Below are positions 46,501 through 58,012 of a stretch of 64,000 nucleotides of DNA, one piece after another (position 1 is the first letter of the stretch; every line of letters starts with the position of its first letter). The position numbers were made by a program, and so were the translations under genes. Where the stretch lies: NCBI RefSeq assembly GCF_036324505.1, contig NC_086362.1, positions 5,081,043 to 5,145,042 on the forward strand, written 5' to 3'. The stretch comes from Eleginops maclovinus. Taxonomy: Eukaryota; Chordata; Actinopteri; Perciformes; Eleginopidae. The notes below the pieces were generated by a model that saw only the letters and a program-made list of their open reading frames with translations, did not search any database and was not told where the DNA came from.

Positions 46501-49429
46501 CAACTCTCTCTCCTTCGACATCTTGAAAACTTTTTTTTCTTGAGGATTTTCACAAATTCAGAGACAATGATCGAGCTCTACTCAGACCCAAATGTCTTTT
46601 TTTAAGATTGGAGTCTATTAGACTTTTTGTAAGTGGTCACCCAGGGTTCTGGTCTATTTGTGGATTCAAAACTGAGACCAAAGTATAGGACTGCAACAAA
46701 AGACTATATTGAGTCCATAAAAAAACCCCATAAAATAATGAAAAATGACCATCATAATTTCCCAGAGCTGTACCTCACATTTTCTAACCTTTTCTAACCT
46801 TTTCTATGGTCTGACCAACTGTCCAATACCAAGAATATCGAAGGAAATAAAAAAGAAGCATAGACTTTAGAAGCTGAAGTCATCAAACGTTTTTGCTAAT
46901 CATTGCTGCTCAGTGAATTTATTTGGATCTACTTGATACATGTGTTCAGGCATTCCACTTTCGAACCACTTTCTACTTCCCTTTTTAACAAAAAAAGTAC
47001 AATTAAAGTAAGTAGTTTTTAATGTCATTCAACTGAAATTATTAGAATATATTACAAATACTCTTCATAGTGCTTTATTGAACACTCTATTCTGTGTAGA
47101 CACGTTATAGGGTCCACTTTAAAGCAGCTGAAGGGGAAAACAGCCTTCTAGTGTCAAACTCCGCACATACATCATTTTGAAGGTCAAAGACACAAGTTTA
47201 AAATAAAAAGGGCAAATGAGGAAATCATACGTAAGAAACTCACATTGTTTTAAGACACAATTCCTTTTAAACCCATGGTTCATATGATAAGACGACCATG
47301 TTTTCATGATGAAACGCACACAGCCAACCTCAATTTATTATTCAAAAGTGTTAGAGGGTGTTTAATATTAAAGTGATTTTTGAGACGGCTTGTCATGGTA
47401 GGTCTGAAAATAATGCATAGGGAAGGGAATATTCTGTTTGAAGTCAAAATGTACAGCAGTTTGACTTTTGTTCGTCAGTGGTGGTTTTTCACAGCGCTCA
47501 TGTCCCGCTAAAATCAAATACCAGCCCATCAAAATATATTACAGCTATTACGTTTCCATGTTAAATTGAATTGCCTGTTCCCCAGCTGGACATAATATGT
47601 TTCCGGCGGGTGAGCTTTGATAGCGATAGGGTGTGTATTTAAAGGGGAATTTGCACCATGTTCTGCGCTCTGCCCTGTCTTGTCATTTGCCTTGACACGC
47701 TGAGCCGATAATGCGTTGTGACCACTTGATGTGACGCTGGCCTTTAACGCGGCTTGTTGCGTGCGTGCCTAGAAGCCCCCGAGTATATTTATCAGCCAGA
47801 TATCGTAGCCGCCCGGCAGTGAGCTCTGCGGGTCTTCATTGTTATGTAATCACAGCCTTGACACATGTCAAAGTGGTAGAAAATTAAGATCAGATTCACT
47901 CAACTACCCAGAAACCCCCCTCTCATCCCTCTTTCCTGCTATCTATTACTCAATCGTTCCCACAGAGGTGCAGAGGGCTCTTGCCATATGACGCACAGGG
48001 CGATGGATCCTGAGACAAGGCGGCGATTTGATAACGTAATTCTGATTTCATGACATTGAAAGATGACTCTTAGGGGGCAAACGGGGACGAGGGACTCAAC
48101 TTCCACATGAAAATGTCAAAAACAGTCATTTAATTTGTACCTAAATGACAGCCTTTTCGCACAAAGTGTTGAGGCCACTAAGAAACTCCTGCGTTACTCA
48201 TCTTACTTTAACATTATGCCAATAACATGGCCACATTACACCTGTCAGGATGAAAAATAGCCTCTATTTCGTGTAGACAAATGGCAACCTCACTGCTAAA
48301 GTGTTTTCATTGCTGCACTAATATTTTAGAGAAGCCCAGAAAGTGATGTTTTACTTAAAAGAAATATACCTCATCTTGACTTATGCAACAGGTTCATGGG
48401 AGGCTATCTGTCATAGGCTGTCTGTTTACTGCATTTTAGCAAGGCATACGCAACCAGCCACTTTCTAAGCTGATACTGAATTGGCATTGCTGTACTGACG
48501 TTGTACATCTTGGACACTTTACAAATAGGGATCCAAAAGCATTTCATTTTCAATAATCAATGAGCGTTCCCAGACACTATAGGCTAAGAACATAGATTCA
48601 GGGATAAGAAAATGTCTGCAGCGTTCTCCTACGGTGTCAACCATGTCCTTTTGACAAAAGTATGTCTGTTGTGAGCTCGTGGCCCACCAGTATTTCCATC
48701 GTCGAGGGAAATTAAAGCTCGCCAAACAGATTAGATGTCACTGTGCAGAAAACGCAATTTTTCATCTTTACCCGCCACTAATCTCAAAGGGGTAAGAAGG
48801 GATCATTAAAGACGGAATAAAACGCATGAACAAGTTTGAGCAGCGACGGGGAATGTGTGTCATCTGAGTATTAGGTGGGCTATGAAACAAAAACTACTGT
48901 TGTTTTCCCAGCCGGGAGGTTGGCTGTCATGGTTGCTACTAGGGGACAGTGCTTATAGCTGGATGTGACATACAGTACAGACTCTGTGTGTGGGAGATGA
49001 GGTTTATCTGGAGGGAGGGATATCACACACTGTCCAGCCAGATCTTTGGGGATGCACAGGAAATATTGCTCACCACAGATAAGCCTCACTGTCACTTGGC
49101 TTTGACGACTATTAGGCCGGGCGTCCTGGTTGGCTCTCCCACAAACTCCCGTGTCACCATGCTGTGATCGAGGAGAGCCGCTGGTCCGGTCCGGGAGAAA
49201 GGATGCATATTGATTTTTCCTGTTTTATTTACGGTGCCTTAATAGAGGGCCTTCCCTGGGCTCTTCTTGCTGAGCAAATACGAGAGCAGTGTGGCATGTG
49301 AACCAGAAGAAAATAAATAGGGACAGGAAATAAGTTGTGGTGTGCGCCACACGGGCTAGCAGTGAGGACATATTTGATTTGTTAAAACCACATGCATAAT
49401 TTAAGTCATTGTTTGTGTCATTTGTTGCT
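43528..49429. other. Unique DNA, no gene recognised
   Basis: No open frame over 90 codons and none recognisable. A small TG run lies at 45565-45580, and two adjacent copies of TTTTCTAACC at 46785-46804. The GC-richer blocks 46080-46450 (with TGCAAATGCATGACATGG) and 47590-47900 are repeat-free and may be regulatory (inference). Confidence 0.5.
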
Positions 49430-49490
49430 TTGTAAAGCTTTTAGTGATGTTGTTGAAAGGTTCTATAAATAAGTTTGACCTTGACTTCAA
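49430..49490 (+). repeat. 3' tail of a LINE/SINE-type retroelement
   Basis: TTGTAAAGCTTTTAGTG, then GGTTCTATAAATAAGTTTGA and CCTTGACTTC follow the usual pattern of fish retroelement 3' ends (TGTAAAGCGCTTT ... CTATATAAATAAAGTTTGA). Only the last 60 bases are recognisable. Confidence 0.45.
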
Positions 49491-49549
49491 CTGTGTTTTT
49501 CTGTAGCAGTACTCCATTACGTTCCATGATGAATTTATGCATACACAGG

Positions 49550-50104
49550 TTTGACTAAATCAATGCTTCAATAATTAAAACACAATATTTAAATACATTT
49601 TCTTCTAAAATGGGCCATACTACATCATGAGTACTTTAACTTGTGATACTTAAAGTATATCTTGATGCTTATGCTTTTCAATGAGTGAGATTTTGAATGC
49701 CAGACTTTTAATTGTAACAGAGTGTTTTTACAGTGTAGAACTTCTACTACTAATAGTCGTCCAGCAGTGGCTCATTCAGTAGGGGCTCGGACTGGGAATC
49801 GTAGGGTCGCCGGTTCAAGTCCCCAAACAGACTTGAAATATGGAAAGTGAACTGCTGCTTGGAGAGGTCCCAGTTCACCTCCTGGGCCCTGCTGTGGTGC
49901 CCTTGAGCAAGGCACCGGACATCTCCAATCCCCCCTCCACATTGCTGCCCACTGCTCCTAGTACTGGGATGGGTTAAATGCAGAGGACCAATTTCACTGT
50001 GTGTGCTCTGCTGTGTGTGTATGTGACAATAAAGAGGGTTTCATCCTCCGATTCTTCTTCTACTTTTAATTATGTAAAATATCTGAGTACTTCCTCCACC
50101 TCTG
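49550..50104 (-). mobile_element. hAT-like element split by a SINE
   Basis: The right end on the minus strand, CAGAGGTGGAGGAAGTACTC then AGATATTTTAC, is the CAGTGGTGGAA-type end. Left of the inserted SINE the same element continues on the minus strand (TCTACACTGTAAAAACACTC, TGTTACAATTAAAAGTCTGG, AAAGTACTCATGATG and AATGTATTTAAATATTG). Its internal order agrees with the copy at 58013-58405. The left border is blurred. Confidence 0.55.
49749..50062 (+). mobile_element. tRNA-derived SINE nested in hAT-like element
   Basis: Box A-like TGGCTCATTCAGTAGG at 49768-49783 and box B GGTTCAAGTCC at 49812-49822 form an RNA polymerase III promoter. The body and the tail GTGACAATAAAGAGGGTTTC are nearly identical to those at 19117-19452. 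The SINE ends in a TTC-rich run. CTTCTACT occurs before it (49741-49748) and at its end (50057-50064), a likely 8-bp target duplication, although the TTC tail makes the border ambiguous. Confidence 0.85.
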
Positions 50105-53100
50105 CAGTGCCTTAGGTTATTTATTTATTTCTGGTAGGATGTGATGAGGTTGAACTCCACATTAAATCTGCTTGGCCGCAGTTATAAAACTGTGGGGAAA
50201 TGAGGGGACCAAACAAGTGGAACACCTGTTTTGGAGAAGGAACAAATATCCAGAACTCTTTTGTGAAGTCCTTCATTGCTGCGACCACTGAAGCCCAGGC
50301 AAGCGAGCGCATTAATCTGTCCAGAGACTACGTCCATCTGCCGCACGGGCACCGCTCGCTACACCCCGGACCCGTGAGCTGTTGGCAATGCCTCCGCCTG
50401 TGCTGTCTCCTATTACTTCTGCCCATTTTGATACCTATCAGGCAAGCAAGTGAGGGAAAGTTGGAGGGGTGTTCGTTTTTCTGTCAGGCCAGGTTTGTTT
50501 AGCTCTCAGGGCTTTTGATAAAATTCCATATTGATGCGTTCACATCGTGTTGCAGAATCCCAATCTCCACGTATGCACATGTTTATTCGACATGATTGCA
50601 TTTGTACCTATAAATACAAACTGTCCCTGTTTTATAAATACACAAACACACATAAGCAAATAGTTCATGTTAACACAGCCACAACACAAAGGAATAGACT
50701 CTCTGAGCTCCTACATTTTCCAGTTAGTCTGCTTTGCACATGAAATAACACATTGGATATAGATGCAAAATTATTCATGATCTTTCATATAAAAAATAAA
50801 ACATGTTCCCCAAAGCCATCGCAGAAACCGATTTGACAAGTTGAGATTCTCAAACCGAACACATAAATATAGACTCCACCCATGTCTCCTACAGTGAAAT
50901 GTGGCAAAAGCCTGAGAAATTGATTCGTGCAAACCTCTGCAGCATTATACTATACCTCCGCCTCGCCCCCGTCACCAGCGGATGGATGATATCTGTAAGG
51001 CATGGTGCATTGCTCTTCTAACACGAATCTGGACTGGTTAACACCTACTGTACAATATATTGTAACAGGCACACACTGCAATTCACAGAACAGTGAGACT
51101 TTTTTATTCATGGCAGTCTGGTGAAGAGCAACATTTGAGAAAGGTCACAGAAAGACTAAGCTGTGTTCATCACAGAACTGTAGGAATTGGAAGTTAAATG
51201 TTACAAATTGACTCATAGCTTGTGTGTATGGATTACTTGGGATGTTTATCTCCTACTAACACCTGCATTTTATTGGTAGACAACGTCGTCTACAAAGGTA
51301 TTCATCAACAAACCAGTTTACAAGCTCATTTAAAGCTAATCAAAGCTAAATTATTGTCTGAATAATGATGGCCGATAGCATTTTTGGTTGAGCCACATCT
51401 GCATACCATCAAAGTGTGATTCATTGTGATTGGTCAATGCTACAAAGACTACAAATGGATAAAAGAATCTGGTCCATTTAACCACCTATTCTACATTCAT
51501 AAATGCCAGAACAAACTACACTACAACAAGCGCAGGTACACACACACAAACACACACAGACAAACAGTTCAGCCTACAGCAGACATTTCCCACCAAGAGG
51601 GATTGAGCATACAAACAGTATGGTGCTTTATCATCATGATTAAAAATGCAAAACTGTAGAAGACGCAGCAGTTGAATCACTGCTGCAGAACATGGAGTTG
51701 AAATATGTATAAACCATTCCCAGTGTTCATGTAGGGGAGAAGCTTTGATTTCTTCACAATACAAAGATACAGGGTTTACGGAAAAAACTCCCCAAAGGTG
51801 TAATTTTTCAGACATTTTTCATGAACTTGTCTGCTGTTCCCTCTTAAATCATGGTAAAAGGATGCATGTGACATGAAATGGGAATGTTTAAACCCCAAAA
51901 GTCTCAATCTTGTCTCTTCCCCGATGCACACGCCCACACAGTAAGCTCTGAAAAGAGTTTATTAAACATCTGTATAGCCTGCTAGCGAGTATTGCTATTA
52001 GTCTGGTCTCACCCAGGGTGGATCATCTACTTTGTAAAGTAAATGGCTATTCCATTCTGAATCTAATGTGTAGCGAAATAAGTCGTATAATCACCACGGC
52101 ATTTATCCACACAAATTAATTCTTCATTACAACATTGTTCCCCTCCAGGGCAACCGCTACACGATTCCATTAAGCTGAAACCCTGCAGAATATAAATAAT
52201 TCTGTTTTTCTATTTGCACCTTGCTGCACGTGGCATTTTGAGACTAGAGCGGAACTGTAGCTCCTTTCTATTGGAAGGCACATGCTGACCGTGTGCCTTC
52301 CAGTAGGTGTTTACAATGCATAAAACCGTAGCGAACAACCATTAAATACTGCTTTATGCAAATCCCTGGTGGTGTACATTCAATCATTTCTCTTTAAATG
52401 ATGAATATGGCTAACCTCTCTGACCATATGATTCACATGTACATAATGTACATAACAGTCAAGCTGCATGGTTTATATATGTGGGAGAAGATTAGCATAA
52501 AATCCACTAATTTCTCCTAAAGTGCTTGATGTGAAGTTGTGAGCAAGGCTGTGTGGGCACCTGAGAAGAGTGGATCTGACGACTTAATGCGCCTGTCATT
52601 TCTTTTGGTTGGTGGAAGCTGAACTGAATATTTGAATTTTCCTCAAGTTCACAAACATAAATCTTTAATCGGGCCCTCTTTAAAGTTTCCTACAGCATCG
52701 TTGTGACACATTGTTTTTTTAATAAGGATGATGTTCAATAAAGGGAAACAGCTGTGCAAAAATTGACTCAAATTCCAAATCAAAGCAGTGCATGAGGTAC
52801 AATGTTGAAGCTAGCAAGCTGGCTAGGTTTCACTAGATGAATTACCCCACCTGTCTAGTGTTAGCACTATTCAACACTCACTAGCTAACAACAGGGGTCA
52901 GACAGCAATCATTTGCCTTGGCTAGGTTTTTGTTGTTGTATCAGCTTGGCAGCTGTGGCAGCGTTAAAGGAGAGGGAGGGCAGCTTCCGTTATTGTGGAC
53001 GTGCACAGGGCCTTACCATGAATACACTTTTCTAACATTCTGCTGGGGCTCACAACGTGACCAAAGAAACCACAGCATGGGGAAAAATGCATTGGCCATT

Positions 53101-53678
53101 TCTACCGCAAATACTTGCCTCGGATTCCCTGACTTGTCATTTCTTTCTTGAGTCTTGACATGCTCCCCAAAAATCAATATCCATCCAATTACTAGATTAT
53201 AAAGTATGTAAAACTGATGCAAAGATGCCCCATGAGGAAAGGACGGATCATGCTGTGGCTTGACTCTAGCATGAGGTTGTTTTTCCTCCTTAAGACTCTG
53301 AATGTCAAATCTTTTTTTTTTACTGTTGTTTAATTAGGGAATGCTTATCATAGGCGCATGGCATGCTACCGAGGGGTGACAACACCCCAGTGTTGTAAAA
53401 TTAATTATATCACTAATGTGGACCCTGCACATGTGAAATAGCTGAACTCTCCCCAAATAGCTCATTAATCTTCAGACAGCCACTCCTGGGCTAGGTGAAG
53501 TGGTCTTGAATTTCAATACCCACCCTTGCTAGTGTAACCTTTCCCTCTCTCCTTCCCTCGCTCCGGCAGCCGAGGGGGAACGGGAGCATCGGAGAGAGAA
53601 TAATATTGTCTGCAGCGGTATCTCGAGCACTTCTCTTCTGTGAGTCATATAATTATACACACCTACACAGTTTGCCTA

Positions 53679-53681
<3 letters not shown>
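50105..53681. other. Unique DNA, no gene; one hairpin
   Basis: Open frames reach 100 codons without recognisable content. The clearest structure is the hairpin at 52268-52306. A CA-rich spot lies at 51539-51561. The segment 53530-53640 is CpG-richer and begins after a pyrimidine-rich CTCCGGCAG, but no coding frame can be defended. Confidence 0.5.
52268..52306. other. Near-perfect hairpin, 15-bp stem
   Basis: CTATTGGAAGGCACA (52268-52282) faces TGTGCCTTCCAGTAG (52292-52306) across a nine-base loop TGCTGACCG. Fourteen pairs are perfect and one is a G-T pair. The stem is too short for a usual microRNA precursor. Confidence 0.75.

Positions 53682-53770
<89 letters not shown>
53682..53770. repeat. 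(CA)n array, 89 bp
   Basis: About 44 perfect CA units, followed by two GTTGGAG copies (53771-53786). Confidence 0.98.
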
Positions 53771-53773
<3 letters not shown>

Positions 53774-55327
53774 GGAGCAGTTGGAGCTTAAAGTGGAATA
53801 TACCCGAGAAGTGCTGATGTATCCTGTGATTATTAAAAAAGACCGTCCGCCGCTCTGGCATAAACAAATCACTCCAAATCAAATTGTCCGGGTAATAAAA
53901 ATGCCTCCATAAAAAGACCAAACTGGCCTCCGTGAGTTATTTCTTCCACCTTCAAAAATTGAACTAAGGGACGACATTATTAGCAATAAACAACAAACCA
54001 AAATTCAAGCCGCCTTACCTTCAGCCCTTTGCTAACTGAAGACCTTTTTTAGCACATGATTAAAGTCCCAAAAACAAACTCCCTATGTAAGTGAGGCAGT
54101 TACCCATGAACCTGAAGTGCTGCTGTGATTCTCCTCCTTAAATTATCATGTTTCATTAATAACTTGTCACACCCTTCTTTTTTTTTTCAAGAATTATGTT
54201 TTTTGAAGTAAAGAGAAACTCCATTGTTCTAAAAGGATTCAAATTAATTAAAACTTTGCTGTTTTGCCTTGTTACATATGACAAGCAGACATGATGAGAC
54301 ATAGGATTGTTGATTTAAGTCAAAACAAGGTATTCTTTCTTGACCGAACTGTTCCACCATTAAGAAGCTGTCGAGGAGGTATTTGATCGGATCACATTAT
54401 CTTTTGCCTAGTTTAATGGAAATGACTATTCTTTTCTCAGCACTTTAAACGGACAATCTTGCTCTTCAGAATTGCAAAGTTGGGGAAATCACAAGAGACA
54501 TATTTGAAGGAAAAAAAAAAGGAATTACTATAATTGATGCATTTCCCATAATGCAACGTTATAGTGTGTTCCTGCCGGTTACTTTGAAACTGTTCAGGTT
54601 TCAAGCCTGAGATTTCCCTGATGATGTCATTGTGGGTATTTCTACAAATGTACCAAGTTACAGAAAACGCAATAACACTGTTTAAATACCTAACTTGATA
54701 AACGTTACGCGTAAATGGATGTAGTGCTGCTTTTAAAGATCCCTTTTTACCTCAGCAGCAGACAATGTGCAGTATAGAATTATCTAATCTATGCGTACTT
54801 TCTATCACAACCTCCATGATGCAGATCAAGCTAAACGAAGTAAAAGCCAACCAGCTGTTGTCCATGGTTTTGATTTTGGCTGTATGAACTTAATATTGGA
54901 TGTGTGGATCAAAAGATATTACCAATTGTATTCCCTGTTTGTTTTATATTAGCAGTTAGGTAATTCTGCAAGCCCTATTAAGTGTAAGTGTAGTATGGTT
55001 TCTCTTGTGTGTGATTTTCCCCACTGTTTGTGTGACTGCTTCCCCAGTTAGTCTGGCAGTAGTGTTTATTCTTTAGCTGAACTCCTGCTGTTGTGGTTAT
55101 TAAAACACTGAGAAGCTTCCTCCTCTCATTGTGATTCTTTGCACTTGGGTTTAACTCAGCCCTCGGTGAAGTAAACGTCCTTGACTTGAATGTTTTTTAT
55201 TTAACTTTTATAGAGATGGAAAAAAGGAACTGCACCTGTCTTTGGCAACCATCACGAGGAATAGAGCCAAGGTAGTTCACAGTCCAAGTAAAAGGTCAAG
55301 ATATCAAAGTGTGTGCACACAAAGGCA
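53771..55327. other. Unique DNA, no gene recognised
   Basis: AT-rich. A ZNF143-like word TTCCCATAATGCAAC lies at 54543-54557. T-runs and A-runs occur at 54178-54188 and 54511-54520. No coding frame is recognised. Confidence 0.5.
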
Positions 55328-55339
55328 GCCAAAATATAT

Positions 55340-55356
55340 CCATCCATCCATCCATC
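55340..55356 (-). repeat. LINE 3' terminal (ATGG)n tail
   Basis: Four ATGG units on the minus strand end the LINE and directly abut the left target-site duplication, so the tail position is exact. Confidence 0.8.
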
Positions 55357-55372
55357 TTCTCCCGCTTTTCCG

Positions 55373-55606
55373 TCAGGGTCGCGGAGGTAACAGCTCCAGC
55401 AGAGAGCCCCAAACTTTCCTTTCCCTGGCCACATCAACCAGCTCTGACTGGGGGATTCCAAGGCGCTCCCAGGCCAGCGAAGAGATATAATCCCTCCACC
55501 TGGCCCTAGGTCTACCCCTCGGTCTCTTCCCAGCTGGACGAGCCTGGAACACCTCCCTAGGGAGGCGCCCAGGTGGCATCCTCACTAGGTGCCCGAACCA
55601 CCTCAA
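55373..55606 (-). pseudogene. LINE polyprotein C-terminus
   Basis: RWFGHLVRMPPGRLPREVFQ, then RPRGRPRARWRDYISS, LAWERLGIPQSELVDVA and SLLELLPPRP. This is the recognisable tail that follows the reverse transcriptase in this LINE group, ending close to the 3' end of the element. A few upstream codons of the same tail remain (LLRVERSQ-like, near 55610-55640) before the deletion join. Confidence 0.75.
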
Positions 55607-55659
55607 CTGGCTCCTTTCAACGCGAAGGAGCAGTGGATCAACGGTGCGGTAAAGCGACT

Positions 55660-56083
55660 GCAGTAGTTCACCCGCACTACACGTTTGGGCTTACCAGGTC
55701 TGTCCAGAGGCTTCCCCCGCCACTCGACCCAACTCACCACCAGATGGTGATCAGTTGACAACTCTCTCAACTTCAACCCCTCTCTTCACCCGAGTGTCCA
55801 AAACATGCGGCCTCAGGTCCGATGATACGATAACAAAATTGATCATGGACCTTCTGCCTAGGGTGCTCTGGTACCACGTACACTTATGAGCATCCTTATG
55901 TTCGAACATGGTGTTTGTTATGGCCAATCCATGACTAGCACAGAAGTCCAGTAACAAACCACCACTCCGGTTCAGATCAGGGGGGCCGTTCCTCCCAATC
56001 ACGCCCCTCCAAGTGTCTCCATCATTGCCCACGTGTGCGTTGAAGTCTCCTAGCAAGACTAGAGTCCCCTTCAGGAGCCCCAT
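55660..56083 (-). pseudogene. LINE endonuclease, C-terminal part, frameshifted
   Basis: Continues the domain in another phase: [20 protein letters not shown] (GDFN catalytic motif), then [19 protein letters not shown] and [20 protein letters not shown]. In a third phase follows [15 protein letters not shown] (the DH catalytic pair, about 55744-55760) and GKPLDRPGKPKRVVRV, after which similarity stops at the deletion join. At least two frameshifts are therefore present. The open frame in the first phase spans 55751-56083. Confidence 0.75.
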
Positions 56084-56762
56084 TCAGGACTTCTTTCAGG
56101 GTCTCCAAGAAGGCCGAATACTCTGAACTGCTGTTTGGTGCATAAGCACACACAACAGTCAGAGTTTTCCCCCCCATGACCCGCAGGCGTAGGGATGTGA
56201 CCCTCTCGTCCACTGGGGTAAACTCCAACAAAGCGTCACTCAACCGGGGGCTTGTGAGTATCCCCATACCCGCTTGGCGCCTCACACCTTGGGCAACTCC
56301 GGAGAAGAATAGAGTCCAACCCTTATCCAGAAGTAAGGTTCCAGAGCCGACGCTGTGCGTAGTGGTGAGCCCCACCAGATCCAACTGGTAACGCTCCACT
56401 TCTCGCACAAGCTCCGGCTCCTTCCCCCCCAGAGAGGTGACATTCCACGCCCCCAAAGCCAACTTCTGTCGCCTGAGTCTGGTCCGTCGAGACCCTCTGC
56501 TTTCACTGCCACCCTTCTGGCAGCGCACCCGACCCCATCGTTGTTTCCCGTAGGTGGTGGGCCCGCGGGACGGAGAAGCGGAGGTGTTGCCCACGTTGCT
56601 TTTTCGGGCCGTGCCCAGCCGGGCTCCGTGGCAAGCCCGGCCACCAGACGCTCGCTGACGAGTCCTCCTTCTGGGCCTGGCTCCAGAAGGGGACCCCGGG
56701 CTTCCTCCGGGCCGGGTATCCTCGCTTCCAATTGTGTTATTCATGGAGTCTTTTTGAACCAA
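56022..56762 (-). pseudogene. LINE ORF: leader peptide and endonuclease, N-terminal part
   Basis: After an Arg/Gly/Pro-rich lead of about 100 residues, the frame enters an apurinic-type endonuclease domain: LALGAWNVTSLGGKEPELVR (catalytic Asn in WNV), then LDLVGLTTTHSVGSGTLLL, GVRRQAGMGILTS and LTVVCAYAPNSSSEYSAFLE. Proteins of this type nick the target DNA to prime LINE reverse transcription and are often annotated in fish as craniofacial development protein 2-like. In the usual ETxR-type position, the catalytic acidic residue is replaced (TTTHS). A frameshift near 56045 ends the frame just before the GDFN motif. Confidence 0.8.
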
Positions 56763-56907
56763 TCTTAGTCTTGCCCCTTACCTGAGACCAATTTGCCATG
56801 GGAGACCCTACCAGGAACACAAGGTTCCAGACAACACAGCCCCCAGGTTCATCGGGGCACACAAACTTCTCCACCACGATAAGGTGCTGGTTCTCGCCAA
56901 AATATAT

Positions 56908-57773
56908 TACATTACATATTTTCTTAAATTCAATCAACCCTGCACCAAAGGACACAATTGTTTTCAGTATCAGGACCCAATTTTTGTGTTAAACATGGCC
57001 CTGAGTTAAGTCCTAAATGCAATCCTGTTACCTCAGGCTTCGTGATGTAAGCCGCATGACAAACTAAAAGCCTTTTCCTTTTGATGTTCTTCTCTTCAGC
57101 AGTCACAACACATTTTGGTTTTATTAAGTATTAATACATTAATCATCCCATCTTGTTTACTCATTAGCAGCTGCGTTCTAGAAGATTCTTATCACAGTTT
57201 TCATCCATTAAACTACGTAGATTGCATGTCAGCGGAGCTCTCTCTCCGTCATCCCAATTATGCTTTCCTTCTCTGTGGTGATTGTGCTCTGCGTGTAGAA
57301 CATGATTGTTGCTCACTATGCGACCAAGTGAACATGAATTGTGACTTTCTATTCAGAAGTCCTTGTTTTGGGAGTATTTCCCACCCTTGTTCTCTTCTCG
57401 CTCTGCTGGTTTTATTATTAACTTCACGTACAGTGGGCCTCCTTATCAGCACTAAGGAGAATCTTGAAGCTAGACGGTGATTCGGTGGAAAACACTGTTT
57501 TCCTTCATTACCGCCTATTAGGGTGGTGCCTTTTCAAACCAAATTGGACCGGAGTGATCTGAGCAACGTTCGGAGAAAAAATGTTCTCTAATTGGCTCTA
57601 GGGGTCGGTGGGCCCCGTGGATGAACTGTATTTCCTCACTTTAATAAAACAAGCGCAGATGGTGAAACACCGACTCGTTATTGAAGAGCCAATAAGAGTA
57701 ATTTATTCATGTTATCGCGCAGAAGATGTACAGACGGCGAAAAAGTACACACTCAACATATTAGTTCATTCAG
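56908..57773. other. Unique DNA, no gene recognised
   Basis: A 121-codon plus-strand frame (57115-57480) is rich in Leu, Ser and Cys, with no recognisable family and no splice borders of note. Nothing else stands out. Confidence 0.5.
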
Positions 57774-57998
57774 TAGCGGAAGTAGGGTCATGAACTTATC
57801 GGGAGTTTGGCGGTTCGATCCCTACATCCTCCAATTGAAGTGTCCATGAACATTAGATTGGATGATTAACACATTGGCACATTGCATGGCAGGCTTGCTA
57901 TGTGTGTATGAATGTGTGTGTGAATGAGTAATTGTGGGCATGTAGTGTTAAAGTAGGAAACTCCGAAGGCACTCAAAAATGCAAGTCCATTTTCTATA
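57774..57998 (+). mobile_element. Diverged tRNA-derived SINE, second type
   Basis: Box A-like TAGCGGAAGTAGG (57774-57786) and box B GGTTCGATCCC (57812-57822) have tRNA-like spacing. The 3' half (GTGTGTATGAATGTGTGTGT, then GTAGTGTTAAAGTAGG, ending ATGCAAGTCCATTTT) matches the pattern GAATGTGTGTGTGAATG ... AAATGCAAGTCCATTT of another common teleost SINE. It differs from the other SINEs in the window in both body and tail. Confidence 0.65.
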
Positions 57999-58012
57999 CT
58001 CAAACGACCAAA

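Larger units (their letters stand above)
55328..56907 (-). mobile_element. Internally deleted LINE with 12-bp target duplication
   Basis: GCCAAAATATAT occurs at 55328-55339 and again at 56896-56907 and flanks the element exactly. On the minus strand the 1,556-base body has a 5' leader (CACCTTATCGTGGTGGAGAA), an endonuclease region (56762 to about 55675), an abrupt join near 55640-55675, the last part of the polyprotein (55606-55373), and a 3' end ATGGATGGATGG typical of this LINE group. The whole reverse transcriptase, expected between these parts, is missing. The copy cannot encode its own transposition. Clade assignment is left open. Confidence 0.85.

Noticed and set aside
49768..49822. Possible tRNA gene from box A and box B
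   Set aside because: The acceptor and anticodon stems do not form properly and the sequence continues into a SINE body and tail.
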